Assembly: GCA_963762825.1 (NCBI GenBank)
Contig: CAVXLZ010000001.1
Location: 1,488,001 to 1,552,000, forward strand
Length of the DNA: 64,000 bases
Reading direction: 5' to 3'
Source of the DNA: Miltoncostaea sp963762825
GTDB taxonomy: Bacteria; Actinomycetota; Thermoleophilia; Miltoncostaeales; Miltoncostaeaceae
In this document: positions 34,065 to 41,977 of the stretch, piece by piece
How positions within the stretch are numbered: the first letter of the stretch is position 1
How the letters are laid out: each line of letters starts with the position of its first letter
Position numbers and translations under genes: made by a program
Notes under the pieces: generated by a model
The model's input: only the letters and a program-made list of their open reading frames with translations
Told to the model about the DNA's origin: nothing
The model's database searches: none

Positions 34065-35906
34065 CTACTCGACGGTTACGGTCTTGGCCAGGTTGCGCGG
34101 CTGATCGACGTTCAGACCCTTCGCCCGCGCCACGCCGTAGGCGAAGATCTGCAGGGGGATCACGGCCGAGATGGGCGACAGGAGGGCCTGGGTACGCGGC
34201 GCCCAGAGGACGTCGTCGGCGTGGCGTGCGATCTCCTCGTTGCCCTCGGTCGCGACCGCGATCACCCGGGCGCCACGCGCGCGCACCTCCTGGATGTTCG
34301 AGACCACCTTGTCGAACACGTGGCCGTCCGTCGCGACCACGACCACGGGTGAGCCCTCCTCGAGCAGAGCGATCGGGCCGTGCTTCATCTCGCCCGCCGG
34401 ATAGGCCTCGGTGGGGATGTAGCTGATCTCCTTCAGCTTCAGCGCCCCCTCGAAGCAGACCGGCACGCCGACGTGGCGGCCCAGGTAGAGGAAGAAGGGG
34501 CGATCGGCATAGGTCGCGGCCGTGGCAATCACCTGCTCGGGCGCGGCAGAGGCGAGATACGCCTCGATGGCGTCCGGCACGCGCCGCAGCTCGTCGGCAA
34601 GATCGAGGGCGCCGCCCGAGGTGAGCGCCCACTTCAGGCGGCCGAGCTTGAGCGCCAACAGCGAGAGAGCCATCACCTGGGCCGTGTGGGTCTTGGTGGC
34701 CGCCACGCCGATCTCGAGGCCGGCGCGTGTGTAGAGCACGCCGTCGGCGTCGCGCGTCGCCTGCGAGCCCATGATGTTGGTGAGGGCCACGACATGGGCG
34801 CCGCGCTCGCGGGCCACGCGCATCGCAGCCAGCGTGTCGGCCGTCTCGCCGCTCTGGGTGATGCCGATGATCAGATCGCCTGGGCCCGCAAGGCAGGTGC
34901 GGTAGCGGTACTCGGACGCCACCTCGACCTGCACGGGAACGCGCGCCCAGTCCTCGATCAGGTACCGACCGACGAGCCCGGCGTGGAAGGAGGTGCCGCA
35001 GGCCACGATGTGGATGCGCTCCACGCGGGCCAGGGTGGCATCGTCCAGGCCGAGGCCGACCAGCTCGACCGATCCATCCGGCCGCAGGCGATCGCCGATC
35101 GTGTCCCAGAGTGCCGCGGGCTGCTCGTGGATCTCCTTGAGCATGAACGTCTCGTATCCGCCCTTCTCGGCGGCGTCCTCATCCCAGTCGACGCGCTCGG
35201 CGGGCCGGTTGGGGAGGGCCTCGGCGCCGCTCCACACGGCGTGCGAGCCGGGCTCGAGTACCACGACCTCATCGTCCTCGATCAGCACGACGTCCCGGGT
35301 CTCGCGCAGGAACGCCGGGATGGCGGAGGCGACGAAGCGCTCACCCTCACCGACGCCGAGCACGAGCGGGCACTCGCGGCGCGATGCCACGAGTCGGCCC
35401 GGCTCGGCGACATGCGCCGCCACGAAGGCGAAGTGGCCCCCGAGACGCGGCAGCACGGACCGGACGGCCAGAGCGAGGTCGCCGGCGTACTCACGGGCGA
35501 TCAGGTGCGGGATGACTTCCGTGTCGGTGTCGGAGGTGAAGACCACGCCCTGGTTCTGCAGCTCGGAGCGCAGTTCGAGGTAGTTCTCGATGATCCCGTT
35601 CATCACGACGATCACCGAGCCGTCGGCGCTCGAGTGGGGATGGGCGTTCTCGGAGGTCACCCGTCCGTGGGTGGCCCACCGTGTGTGTCCCAGGCCCGAG
35701 GTCGCGGTGGAGCCTCCGTTCAGGCCCGCTGCGGCCCTCAGCTGGGCGAGGTTGCCGACCGCCCGGACCGACTCGGCGATGCCGGTGGAGTCGTCGAGGA
35801 GGGCGAAGCCGGCGGAGTCGTAGCCGCGGTACTCCAGACGCTCGAGCCCGGTGAGGATGAGCTCGCGGCAGGGACGCCCGCCGACGTAACCGATGATTCC
35901 GCACAT
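34065..35906 (-). CDS. glmS: Glutamine-fructose-6-phosphate aminotransferase
   Basis: A 613-residue GlmS, the first committed enzyme of UDP-GlcNAc synthesis. The Ntn-type glutaminase begins MCGIIGYVG (Cys2 nucleophile after Met removal). Two SIS isomerase domains follow (CGTSFHAGLVG, then SQSGETADT-like ITQSGETADT and FLYLGRH). The C-terminal DQPRNLAKTVTVE ending is standard. No glmS ribozyme core is visible upstream. It follows glmM by 51 bases, so both early steps are cotranscribed. Confidence 0.97.
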   Translation of the reverse strand: MCGIIGYVGGRPCRELILTGLERLEYRGYDSAGFALLDDSTGIAESVRAVGNLAQLRAAAGLNGGSTATSGLGHTRWATHGRVTSENAHPHSSADGSVIVVMNGIIENYLELRSELQNQGVVFTSDTDTEVIPHLIAREYAGDLALAVRSVLPRLGGHFAFVAAHVAEPGRLVASRRECPLVLGVGEGERFVASAIPAFLRETRDVVLIEDDEVVVLEPGSHAVWSGAEALPNRPAERVDWDEDAAEKGGYETFMLKEIHEQPAALWDTIGDRLRPDGSVELVGLGLDDATLARVERIHIVACGTSFHAGLVGRYLIEDWARVPVQVEVASEYRYRTCLAGPGDLIIGITQSGETADTLAAMRVARERGAHVVALTNIMGSQATRDADGVLYTRAGLEIGVAATKTHTAQVMALSLLALKLGRLKWALTSGGALDLADELRRVPDAIEAYLASAAPEQVIATAATYADRPFFLYLGRHVGVPVCFEGALKLKEISYIPTEAYPAGEMKHGPIALLEEGSPVVVVATDGHVFDKVVSNIQEVRARGARVIAVATEGNEEIARHADDVLWAPRTQALLSPISAVIPLQIFAYGVARAKGLNVDQPRNLAKTVTVE

Positions 35907-35957
35907 ATCGCGCCTCTCCCGCCGCCGAGTTCCGGGGTCATCGCAACCCCACGTGGC

Positions 35958-37286
35958 TCAGGGTAGCGGGCCACCGAGGTCTCGCTCGACAACCTCGACG
36001 ATCGTCTGGCACCAGCGGTCGCAGTCCTCGACCGTTGGCGCCTCGACCATCACCCGAACGAGCGGTTCGGTACCCGACGGTCGGACGACGACCCGTCCAT
36101 CCTCGCCCAGGGCGCGCTCGCACGCCCGGACGGCCTCCCACACCGACGCCGCGGCCGCGAGTTCCGACTTCCGCTCGGCCCGCACGTTGACCAGGCGCTG
36201 CGGAAGGCGCTGCATCACCGTGCCGGCGGTGGCCAGATCCTCCCCGCGCGCGATGAGCGCGCCGAGCAGATGGAGCGCCGCGGCGACCCCATCGCCGGAG
36301 GGCCCGTGGGCGAGGTTGATGAGATGCCCGCTCTGCTCACCGCCGAGAACGAAGCCCCCCCGGCGCATCTCCGCGAGGACGTAGCGGTCGCCGACGTCGG
36401 TCCACCTGACCTCGATGTCGGCCGCGGCCATCGCACGCCGGAAGCCCAGGTTGGTCATCGTCGTCGTGACGACGGCATCGCCCGGGAGGGCGCCGCGCGC
36501 GCGCAGGTCGAGAGCACAGATGGCGAGGATCTGATCGCCGTCGACCGGGGTGCCCGAGGCGTCGACGGCCAGCGCCCGATCGCCGTCCCCGTCGAACGCG
36601 AGCCCGAGGTCCGCCCCGGTGCGCCTGACCCTCTCTCCGACCAGAGCGAGGTCGGTGGAGCCGCAGCCTTCGTTGATGTTGACGCCGGAGGGCTCCACGC
36701 CGATCAGGGTGACCCGTGCCCCGAGTCGCTCGAAGATCTCCGGGGCGGTCACCGCCGTCGCGCCGTGCGCGCAGTCCAACACGATCGAGAGGCCGGAGAG
36801 ATCGACGGCGCATCGGCGCAGGACCGACTCGATGTACTGGGAACGGCCGCCCTCCCAGTCCTCGATCGCGCCCAGGCGCTCGGCCTCGGGACGCACGCCG
36901 CCCCCGACCCCCAGATCGGCCTCGACCGCGGCCTCCTCTGCGTCTCCCAGCTTGAAGCCATCCGCTCCGAAGAGCTTGATGCCATTGTCGGGGAACGGGT
37001 TGTGCGACGCGCTGATCACGGCCCCGGCCGCGGCGTCCGACGCCGCGACGAGCTCCGCCACGGCGGGCGTGGGGATCACGCCGAGCAGGACGGCGTCCGC
37101 TCCTGCGCTCGCGAGGCCGGCCGAGAGCGCCCCCTCGAGCATCGGCCCGCTGCGCCGCGTGTCGCGGCCGATGATCACCCGGGATCCCGGCAGAAGACGA
37201 CCACCGAGGGCGCGCCCGATGGAGAGCGCGAGCTCGGGGGTCAGCTCACGATTGGCAACACCGCGGACGCCGTCCGTTCCGAACAG
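35958..37286 (-). CDS. glmM: Phosphoglucosamine mutase
   Basis: A protein of about 442 residues converting GlcN-6-P to GlcN-1-P. FGTDGVRGVANRELTPELA is the expected N-terminus, the phosphoserine loop is SASHNPFPDNGIK, the metal loop is DGDGDR and the C-terminal phosphate loop is RPSGTEPLVRV. The first standard start codon (37178) would cut off the conserved N-terminus, so translation must begin near 37286. The only near-cognate start there is CTG (37284-37286). It follows the rpsI stop by 40 bases, and translation may depend on reinitiation. Confidence 0.93.
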   Translation of the reverse strand: MFGTDGVRGVANRELTPELALSIGRALGGRLLPGSRVIIGRDTRRSGPMLEGALSAGLASAGADAVLLGVIPTPAVAELVAASDAAAGAVISASHNPFPDNGIKLFGADGFKLGDAEEAAVEADLGVGGGVRPEAERLGAIEDWEGGRSQYIESVLRRCAVDLSGLSIVLDCAHGATAVTAPEIFERLGARVTLIGVEPSGVNINEGCGSTDLALVGERVRRTGADLGLAFDGDGDRALAVDASGTPVDGDQILAICALDLRARGALPGDAVVTTTMTNLGFRRAMAAADIEVRWTDVGDRYVLAEMRRGGFVLGGEQSGHLINLAHGPSGDGVAAALHLLGALIARGEDLATAGTVMQRLPQRLVNVRAERKSELAAAASVWEAVRACERALGEDGRVVVRPSGTEPLVRVMVEAPTVEDCDRWCQTIVEVVERDLGGPLP

Positions 37287-37326
37287 CTTCCGCGGCGGCG
37301 ATGAGGCCGCCCGAGCCGTCGGCCGA

Positions 37327-37734
37327 CTACCTCTTCGAGAACTGCGGGCGCTTGCGGGCGCCCTTGAGGCCGGCCTTCTTGCGCTCCTTGATGCGTGCGT
37401 CGCGCGTCAGGAAGCCCTCGCGCTTGAGGTCGGTGCGCATGCTCTCGTCGACCGTCGTGAGGGCCTTGGCGATCCCGTGGCGCAGCGCACCGGCCTGACC
37501 GGAGACGCCACCGCCATGGAGCAGCGCGGTCACGTCGAAGCGACCCTCGGTGCCGGTGGAGACGAAGGGCGCACGCGCCATCGTGACGAGGACGGCCCGG
37601 CCGAAGAACTGGTCGATCGGGCGGCCGTTGCAGGTCACCACTCCGGTCCCGGGGGTCAGGGTGACCCGAGCGACGGCGTTCTTGCGCTTGCCGGTGGCCC
37701 GGTAGCGGGCTTCGGTCGTCGAGTCGGTGCTCAC
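37327..37734 (-). CDS. rpsI: 30S ribosomal protein S9
   Basis: A 135-residue uS9. YRATGKRKNAVARVTL near the N-terminus, the central GGGVSGQAGALRHGIAKAL and the C-terminal KKAGLKGARKRPQFSKR tail that reaches the P-site tRNA are diagnostic. GTG start overlaps the rplM stop (GTGA), giving equal synthesis of L13 and S9. Confidence 0.98.
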   Translation of the reverse strand: MSTDSTTEARYRATGKRKNAVARVTLTPGTGVVTCNGRPIDQFFGRAVLVTMARAPFVSTGTEGRFDVTALLHGGGVSGQAGALRHGIAKALTTVDESMRTDLKREGFLTRDARIKERKKAGLKGARKRPQFSKR

Positions 37735-38183
37735 GCGGGGACCTCCGCGACGCGGGTGAGGCGCAGCGGCTCAGGCTGCTGGGCGGTGTGCGGGTGCTCG
37801 GGGCCGGCGTAGATCTTGAGCTTCATCAACTGCGCACGGCCGATGCTGTTCTTGGGCAGCATCCCCCTGACGGCCTTGCGCAGGACCTCCTCGGGCTGGC
37901 GTGCCAACTGCTCGCCGAGGCTCCGGCTGCGGATGCCGCCCGGATAGCCCGAGTGGCGCCAGTAGAGCTTGTCCTTGAGCTTGTTGCCGGTGACCGTGAT
38001 CTTCTCGGCGTTCACGACGATGACGAAGTCGCCGGTGTCGCAATGCCGCGTGAACCACGGAGAGCGCTTCCCGGAGAGGGTTTCCGCGATGACCGACGCC
38101 AGGCGGCCGAGATTCCGGCCCTCGGCATCGACGATGTACCAGCGGCGTTCGACGGTGCCGGGCTTTGCGCTGAGTGTGCTCAC
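37731..38183 (-). CDS. rplM: 50S ribosomal protein L13
   Basis: A 150-residue uL13. VERRWYIVDAEGRNLGRLAS, GDFVIVVNAEKI, KLKDKLYWRHSGYPGG and the C-terminal KNSIGRAQLMKLKIYAGPEHPH are characteristic. GTG start. It is the first gene of the run rplM-rpsI-glmM-glmS-acpS-nnr-alr-cca, under a good promoter with a leader of about 64 bases. In other bacteria L13 autoregulates this operon through such a leader (knowledge of other species). Confidence 0.98.
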   Translation of the reverse strand: MSTLSAKPGTVERRWYIVDAEGRNLGRLASVIAETLSGKRSPWFTRHCDTGDFVIVVNAEKITVTGNKLKDKLYWRHSGYPGGIRSRSLGEQLARQPEEVLRKAVRGMLPKNSIGRAQLMKLKIYAGPEHPHTAQQPEPLRLTRVAEVPA

Positions 38184-38247
38184 GGGCCGGAAGTGACCTC
38201 CACCTGCATGACGACGCGGCGAACGAGCGCCGCAAGAACGACCGCGG

Positions 38248-38276
38248 AGTCTAGGAAAGAGCAGGCACTCCCGCAA
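38248..38276 (-). promoter_or_regulatory. rplM: Sigma70-type promoter of the rplM operon
   Basis: On the minus strand TTGCGG (38276-38271), a 17-base spacer and TAGACT (38253-38248) form the best canonical promoter in the window. Transcription would start near 38242, about 60 bases before the rplM GTG. It probably drives the whole downstream envelope run. Confidence 0.65.
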
Positions 38277-38368
38277 GGAAGACCCGTTTCGGCCTGGACT
38301 TCGCCCGCTCGGAGCGTTACAAACGGTACACCGGGTAACAGTTCGAAGGGAGCCATCCACCTCACTCG

Positions 38369-38818
38369 GTGGCAGATGCAGTGATGGAGACTCGTTCGGT
38401 CAGCCGGTGCGTCGCGATCGCCGCACACGGCAAGCGGTGCCAACAGAGCCCCTTCCGCGGGAGCCCGTACTGTTGGCACCACACGCAGAGCCGCAAGATC
38501 TGGGCTCCGAGCCGACCGCTGGGCTCGAGTTCCTCGGCTGCCACCCGAGGCGCCGGCTCCACGGGTGAGCCGGTCCGGGAGGAGCGGCGCGCCGGCCTCG
38601 ATCGCCGTGCCACGCACGACCGGCGCTCCGGCTGGGCGGCGGACGAGGCGCTCGCGCTCCGTCTGCTTGACGCGCTCGGGCAGGAGCGCGCCGAGGAGAT
38701 GCTCGACTTCCTCGAGAGCCCCGACGACGGGGCCTACCTCCTCGTACGCGATGAGAGCGGCATCCTCAGCGAGCGCAGCGTCTCGCAGCGCCCCGACAAC
38801 CGGCGGCGGACGGGGTAG
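38369..38818 (+). CDS. Small protein with Cys/His zinc-knuckle motif
   Basis: A 149-residue protein. The N-terminal segment (about 14-39) has the pattern C-x8-C-x9-10-C-x-H-H with GKRC and YCWHH, resembling the DUF5763-type putative zinc motif. The middle is Ser/Arg-rich and disordered. The C-terminal part (DEALALRLLDALGQERAEEMLDFLESPDD) forms helices. Function unknown; nucleic-acid binding is a guess. Start choice among GTG 38369, GTG 38381 and ATG 38384 is open, and the only SD-like GAAGGGA (38345-38351) is distant. Confidence 0.6.
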   Translation: MADAVMETRSVSRCVAIAAHGKRCQQSPFRGSPYCWHHTQSRKIWAPSRPLGSSSSAATRGAGSTGEPVREERRAGLDRRATHDRRSGWAADEALALRLLDALGQERAEEMLDFLESPDDGAYLLVRDESGILSERSVSQRPDNRRRTG

Positions 38819-38860
38819 CGACCCCGGCCCGACCGCCACGACCGCGCGCGGGTGGCCCGT

Positions 38861-39523
38861 TCACGCGTACTCGACGTCCTCGCGGTAGACGTCCCAGGCG
38901 GCCGAGTACTCCATCACCCGCGCGACCTCGGCGATCAGCGCGTCGTCGTACCCGGCGCGCCTCAGCAGGTGGAAGCCCATCTCCATGCCGGAGGTGATCC
39001 CCCCCGCGGTGACGATGCGGCCGGCGTCGACCACCCGCGCGCGGCTGATGGTGCATGCCGGGGCGATCTCGGCCAGGCGGTCCAGCGGGACCATCCCGTT
39101 CGGGCCCGCCTCGAGCCGGTCGGGCTCCTTGCGGTTGGTCGCCGTGACGCCGTCGAGCAAGCCCATCACGCCGTAGATCCACGACCCGGTACAGACGCTG
39201 GTGAGCAGCGTCTGCTCGGGCTGGGAGGCGATGAACTCGTGCAGTCGGCGGTTGTGCATCTCCTGACGCGTGCCGAAGCCTCCCGGGATGAGGAAGGCGT
39301 CCATCGCCGGGCGGTCGGCGAAGCTGTAGTTGGGCAGCACCGTGAAGCCGGCCTGCGCCTGCACCGGTCGCGCGGAGTCGGCCACGAGAAAGGCGTCGAG
39401 CTCGGCGTCGAAGCGGCGGGCGACGGAGAACACGCCGTGGGGGGCGGCGAAGTCGACGATCTCCGCGTCCTTGAAGATGTAGATGCCGAGGCGGAAGCCG
39501 GCGGTTCTGGTCTGGGAGCTCAT
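38861..39523 (-). CDS. DJ-1/PfpI-family protein (isonitrile hydratase-like)
   Basis: A 220-residue protein of the DJ-1/PfpI superfamily. The nucleophile elbow is SVCTGSWIYG (Cys about 111), with FDAELDAFLVAD early and TAGGITSGMEMGFHLL late. This is the pattern of isonitrile hydratases and the ligand domain of GlxA-type regulators, and there is no HTH here. It is coupled (ATGA) to the upstream TetR gene, so it is likely under that repressor and may act on the inducing toxic compound (inference). Confidence 0.85.
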   Translation of the reverse strand: MSSQTRTAGFRLGIYIFKDAEIVDFAAPHGVFSVARRFDAELDAFLVADSARPVQAQAGFTVLPNYSFADRPAMDAFLIPGGFGTRQEMHNRRLHEFIASQPEQTLLTSVCTGSWIYGVMGLLDGVTATNRKEPDRLEAGPNGMVPLDRLAEIAPACTISRARVVDAGRIVTAGGITSGMEMGFHLLRRAGYDDALIAEVARVMEYSAAWDVYREDVEYA

Positions 39524-40110
39524 GGGTCCTCCACGATCGGGTGGGCGGAGCGGGACAACAACCGGAGCGCAGTCGCACGGGCTCGGGCCGCGGGGTGCGC
39601 GCTACCCTCGACGAGGGCGCAGACGATCGCGCCCTCCACCAGCAGGAAGATGTCCGCTGCCGTCGCAGCCGGGTCGGGGAGGCCCGCCCCGGAGCAGATC
39701 GTCGCGATGTACTCGGCGAGGCGCTCCTCGTGCATCCGCACCGCGGCGCGTGCCGGGTGAGCCGGGTCGGCGATCTCGGCGGCGGCGTTGAGGAACGCGC
39801 ATCCCCGGAAGTCGTCGGACGCGAACCACTCGCCGAGGGCGTCGAAGACCGCCAGCGGCCGCGTCGCCGGATCGGGTGCGATCCGCTCCACGGCCTCGGC
39901 GAACCATGCCCGCCAGCGCACGTCGCGACGCTCCAGGAAGGCCACCACCAGATCGTCCTTCGAGGGGAAATGCCGGTACAGGGTGGCCTTCGCGACGCCC
40001 GCTTCGGCGATCACCGCGTCGACGCCGACCGCTCGGATCCCCTCGCGGTAGAAGGATGTGGAGGCAGCATCGAGGATCCGCTCTCGCGCCGACCGGGCCG
40101 GTGTCGCCAT
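39520..40110 (-). CDS. TetR-family repressor
   Basis: A 196-residue TetR regulator. The N-terminal HTH (RERILDAASTSFYREGIRAVGVDAVIAEAGVAKATLYRHFPSKDDLV, residues 8-54) is textbook. The ligand-binding C-terminus follows (RWRAWFAEAVERI, then FRGCAFLNAAAEI). A perfect 8-bp inverted repeat lies 12 bases upstream of the ATG and touches the likely -10, which fits autorepression together with the downstream DJ-1 gene. Confidence 0.93.
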   Translation of the reverse strand: MATPARSARERILDAASTSFYREGIRAVGVDAVIAEAGVAKATLYRHFPSKDDLVVAFLERRDVRWRAWFAEAVERIAPDPATRPLAVFDALGEWFASDDFRGCAFLNAAAEIADPAHPARAAVRMHEERLAEYIATICSGAGLPDPAATAADIFLLVEGAIVCALVEGSAHPAARARATALRLLSRSAHPIVEDP

Positions 40111-40117
40111 GGGATCA

Positions 40118-40142
40118 ACTCTAAGACAGACCGTTCTGTCTT
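40118..40142. promoter_or_regulatory. TetR operator overlapping a leaderless promoter
   Basis: AAGACAGA (40123-40130), spacer CCGT, TCTGTCTT (40135-40142): perfect 8-bp arms. On the minus strand TAGAGT (40123-40118) lies 7 bases before the TetR ATG and can serve as -10. Repressor binding would block polymerase. The TetR assignment rests on adjacency and symmetry. Confidence 0.7.
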
Positions 40143-40207
40143 GTCCATCGGTACGCCGGTCGGACCCCTCTGGGCGTGGCGGTCGAGCAACGCCGCCCGT
40201 GGCGGTC

Positions 40208-40242
40208 GGTCAATTGGCGAACGTGCGTAGTGTCAATTGACG
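40208..40242. repeat. Two GTCAATTGRCG motifs in a non-coding gap
   Basis: GGTCAATTGGCG (40208-40219) and GTCAATTGACG (40232-40242) are direct repeats about 23 bases apart in the 190-bp gap between the TetR operator and the end of the S4 gene. The same GGTCAATTGGCG, in inverted pairs, is found at 63843-63881. Role unknown. The gap holds no gene I can support. Confidence 0.5.
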
Positions 40243-40334
40243 CCTCCAACCCGGATACGGCCGAGTCCTCACGCCCGGGGTGGATTCCGTCATCCCGGCC
40301 GGCATGCGAACCCGGCGACCGGTCCGCGCGGGGT

Positions 40335-40733
40335 TCAGCTCTTTCGGCGCTGCGCGGCCCGCTGGGCGTCGAGGCGGCGCCGGTCGCGGCCACTCGGGCG
40401 CCCGCGCATGTCGGCGCCCGGCGCAGGGGCGAGGCGCCGTTGCTCGCGCGCGCGCTCGCGCTTCTCGCGGCTCTCGGCCGTCTCGTCGTAGAGCAATGCG
40501 GCGGCGCTCGCCGAGCCGCGACGGTCGCCGAGGGCACTGACGACGACGGTGATGGTGGCCTCGCCCATGGAGATCTCGAGGCGATCGCCCACGTGGACAT
40601 CCCGGGAGGGCTTGATGCGAGCGCCCTCCAGATGAACGCGCCCGCCGGCGACGGCCTCGGTGGCGAGCGTGCGCGTCTTGAAGAAGCGGGCCGCCCAGAG
40701 CCACTTGTCGACGCGAACGCGCTCCATCGTCAT
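40335..40733 (-). CDS. S4-domain RNA-binding protein (Hsp15/HslR-like)
   Basis: A 132-residue protein. The N-terminal S4 domain (about 4-65: RVDKWLWAARFFKTRTLATEAVAGGRVHLEG, then VHVGDRLEI) is like Hsp15, which binds 50S subunits with stalled peptidyl-tRNA. The C-terminal half is an Arg/Glu/Ala-rich basic tail. Translation is coupled to the citrate-synthase-like gene upstream (ATGA), an unusual pairing. Role in ribosome recycling is inferred from family only. Confidence 0.85.
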   Translation of the reverse strand: MTMERVRVDKWLWAARFFKTRTLATEAVAGGRVHLEGARIKPSRDVHVGDRLEISMGEATITVVVSALGDRRGSASAAALLYDETAESREKRERAREQRRLAPAPGADMRGRPSGRDRRRLDAQRAAQRRKS

Positions 40734-41914
40734 GGCTGCGATGATCCCACGTCTACGGGCCTCGGGCCGACATACCGCGAGCGGGGGCGGATGAGGCGAT
40801 CGTCGGCGCGAGCCTCGATGGCATGGGCGATCCATCCGGCGGAGCGGCCGAGCGCGAAGATGCAGAACGCCGTGCCCTCGGGCAGTCGCAGCCGATGCGC
40901 GAGTGCGGCGAGCCCGAAGTCGAGCGTCGGAGCCTGTCCGATCTGCTCGCGCGCGAGATCGACGAGGCCGGCGATCGCGTCGCCGGCCTCCGGCGGCGCG
41001 ATCGCGTCGGCCATGCGAAGGAGTTCCGCCGCCCGCGGGTCGCCGTCGGGATAGAGCGGGTGGCCGAAGCCCGGCAATGCCCCGTCTGCCCCGAGCGCCC
41101 TCTCGGCGGACCGCCGCGGGCCGTCGCGCTCGGCGTCTCGCACCAGGGCTTCGACGCGCTCGGTGACGGCCCCGTGACGGCGACCCCGGAGGGCGCAGAG
41201 GGCTGCGAGCACGACCTGCTCGAGGGGCGCGTCGGCTGAGGCCACGCAGCGCGCGGTGAAGGCGCTGACGTTGAGCTCGTGATCGGCGCAGAGGATGAGC
41301 GCGGCGTCGAGAGCGCGCGCGTGGCGCGTGCCCCACCCGCTCGCCAGCCGCTCGCAGAGGGGGCCTCCGCCGACCGCCCCGGCGGCGTCGAAGACGCCGG
41401 CGACCACCCGTGCCGCGCCGCGGCGGACCACCGCATCGGGAGATCCGAGGGATACCAGCGACGTGCCGGCCGCCCGCACCAGGTGCTCCGAGAGAGCCTG
41501 GCCCGACGGCATCGCCGCCGATCGGGCGGACCGCGCCGTGGGGAACTCCTCGGCTGTCTCGAGCGAGCCGGACCACAGCAGGGCGGCCACCCGCTCGAAC
41601 GATTCGGAGCGCGCGAGCGTGACGAGGTCCACCCCGCGGATGAAGCATCTTCCGTCCTCGATCAAGGTCAGCGCGGAATCCAGAACGGGCAGACCCCGGT
41701 GCAGCGAATCGTGGGCGGCCAGGCCGCGATCGCGGGAGCGCTCGCGCCGCCGCAGGAGCTCCTCGATGCCGGCGCGCGGATAGCGTCGGGCACGGCTCGG
41801 CCCGGGCCCGGGCTCGGAGGCGACCAGCCCGCGGCTTACGTACGCATAGAGGGTCGCGCGGGAGACCCCGAGCATGTCCGAGGCCTCCGCGGCGGAGAGG
41901 GTCGTGGGTGCCAT
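40730..41914 (-). CDS. Citrate synthase-family protein with N-terminal HTH
   Basis: A 394-residue protein. A MerR/excisionase-like HTH (about 5-55: SAAEASDMLGVSRATLYAYVSRGLV, then YPRAGIEELLRRRE) is fused to a type I (Si) citrate synthase. All three catalytic residues appear: His in ADHELNVSAFT, His in GFGHPLYPDGDPR and Asp in APTLDFGLAAL. It may be an active citrate or methylcitrate synthase, a metabolite-sensing regulator, or both. It is divergent from a Re-citrate-synthase-like gene across 63 bp with a 14-bp palindrome, which may be its own operator (inference). Confidence 0.85.
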   Translation of the reverse strand: MAPTTLSAAEASDMLGVSRATLYAYVSRGLVASEPGPGPSRARRYPRAGIEELLRRRERSRDRGLAAHDSLHRGLPVLDSALTLIEDGRCFIRGVDLVTLARSESFERVAALLWSGSLETAEEFPTARSARSAAMPSGQALSEHLVRAAGTSLVSLGSPDAVVRRGAARVVAGVFDAAGAVGGGPLCERLASGWGTRHARALDAALILCADHELNVSAFTARCVASADAPLEQVVLAALCALRGRRHGAVTERVEALVRDAERDGPRRSAERALGADGALPGFGHPLYPDGDPRAAELLRMADAIAPPEAGDAIAGLVDLAREQIGQAPTLDFGLAALAHRLRLPEGTAFCIFALGRSAGWIAHAIEARADDRLIRPRSRYVGPRPVDVGSSQP

Positions 41915-41926
41915 CACGATTGGTTG

Positions 41927-41971
41927 ATGATACTCGTCAATATTGACGGTTCCCAGGGCGCGTCCTACGGT
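41927..41971. promoter_or_regulatory. Divergent promoters with 14-bp perfect palindrome
   Basis: CGTCAATATTGACG (41935-41948) is perfectly symmetrical. On the plus strand its right half is TTGACG (41943-41948), followed by a 17-base spacer and TACGGT (41966-41971), then 6 bases and the ATG of the Re-citrate-synthase-like gene: a complete leaderless promoter. On the minus strand TATCAT (41932-41927) lies next to the palindrome and 12 bases from the ATG of the HTH-citrate synthase. A protein on the palindrome would cover the -35 of one gene and abut the -10 of the other. Confidence 0.65.
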
Positions 41972-41977
41972 GACCGC

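Noticed and set aside
35907..35957. glmS ribozyme upstream of glmS
   Set aside because: The 51-base gap after glmM is too short and shows none of the ribozyme core.
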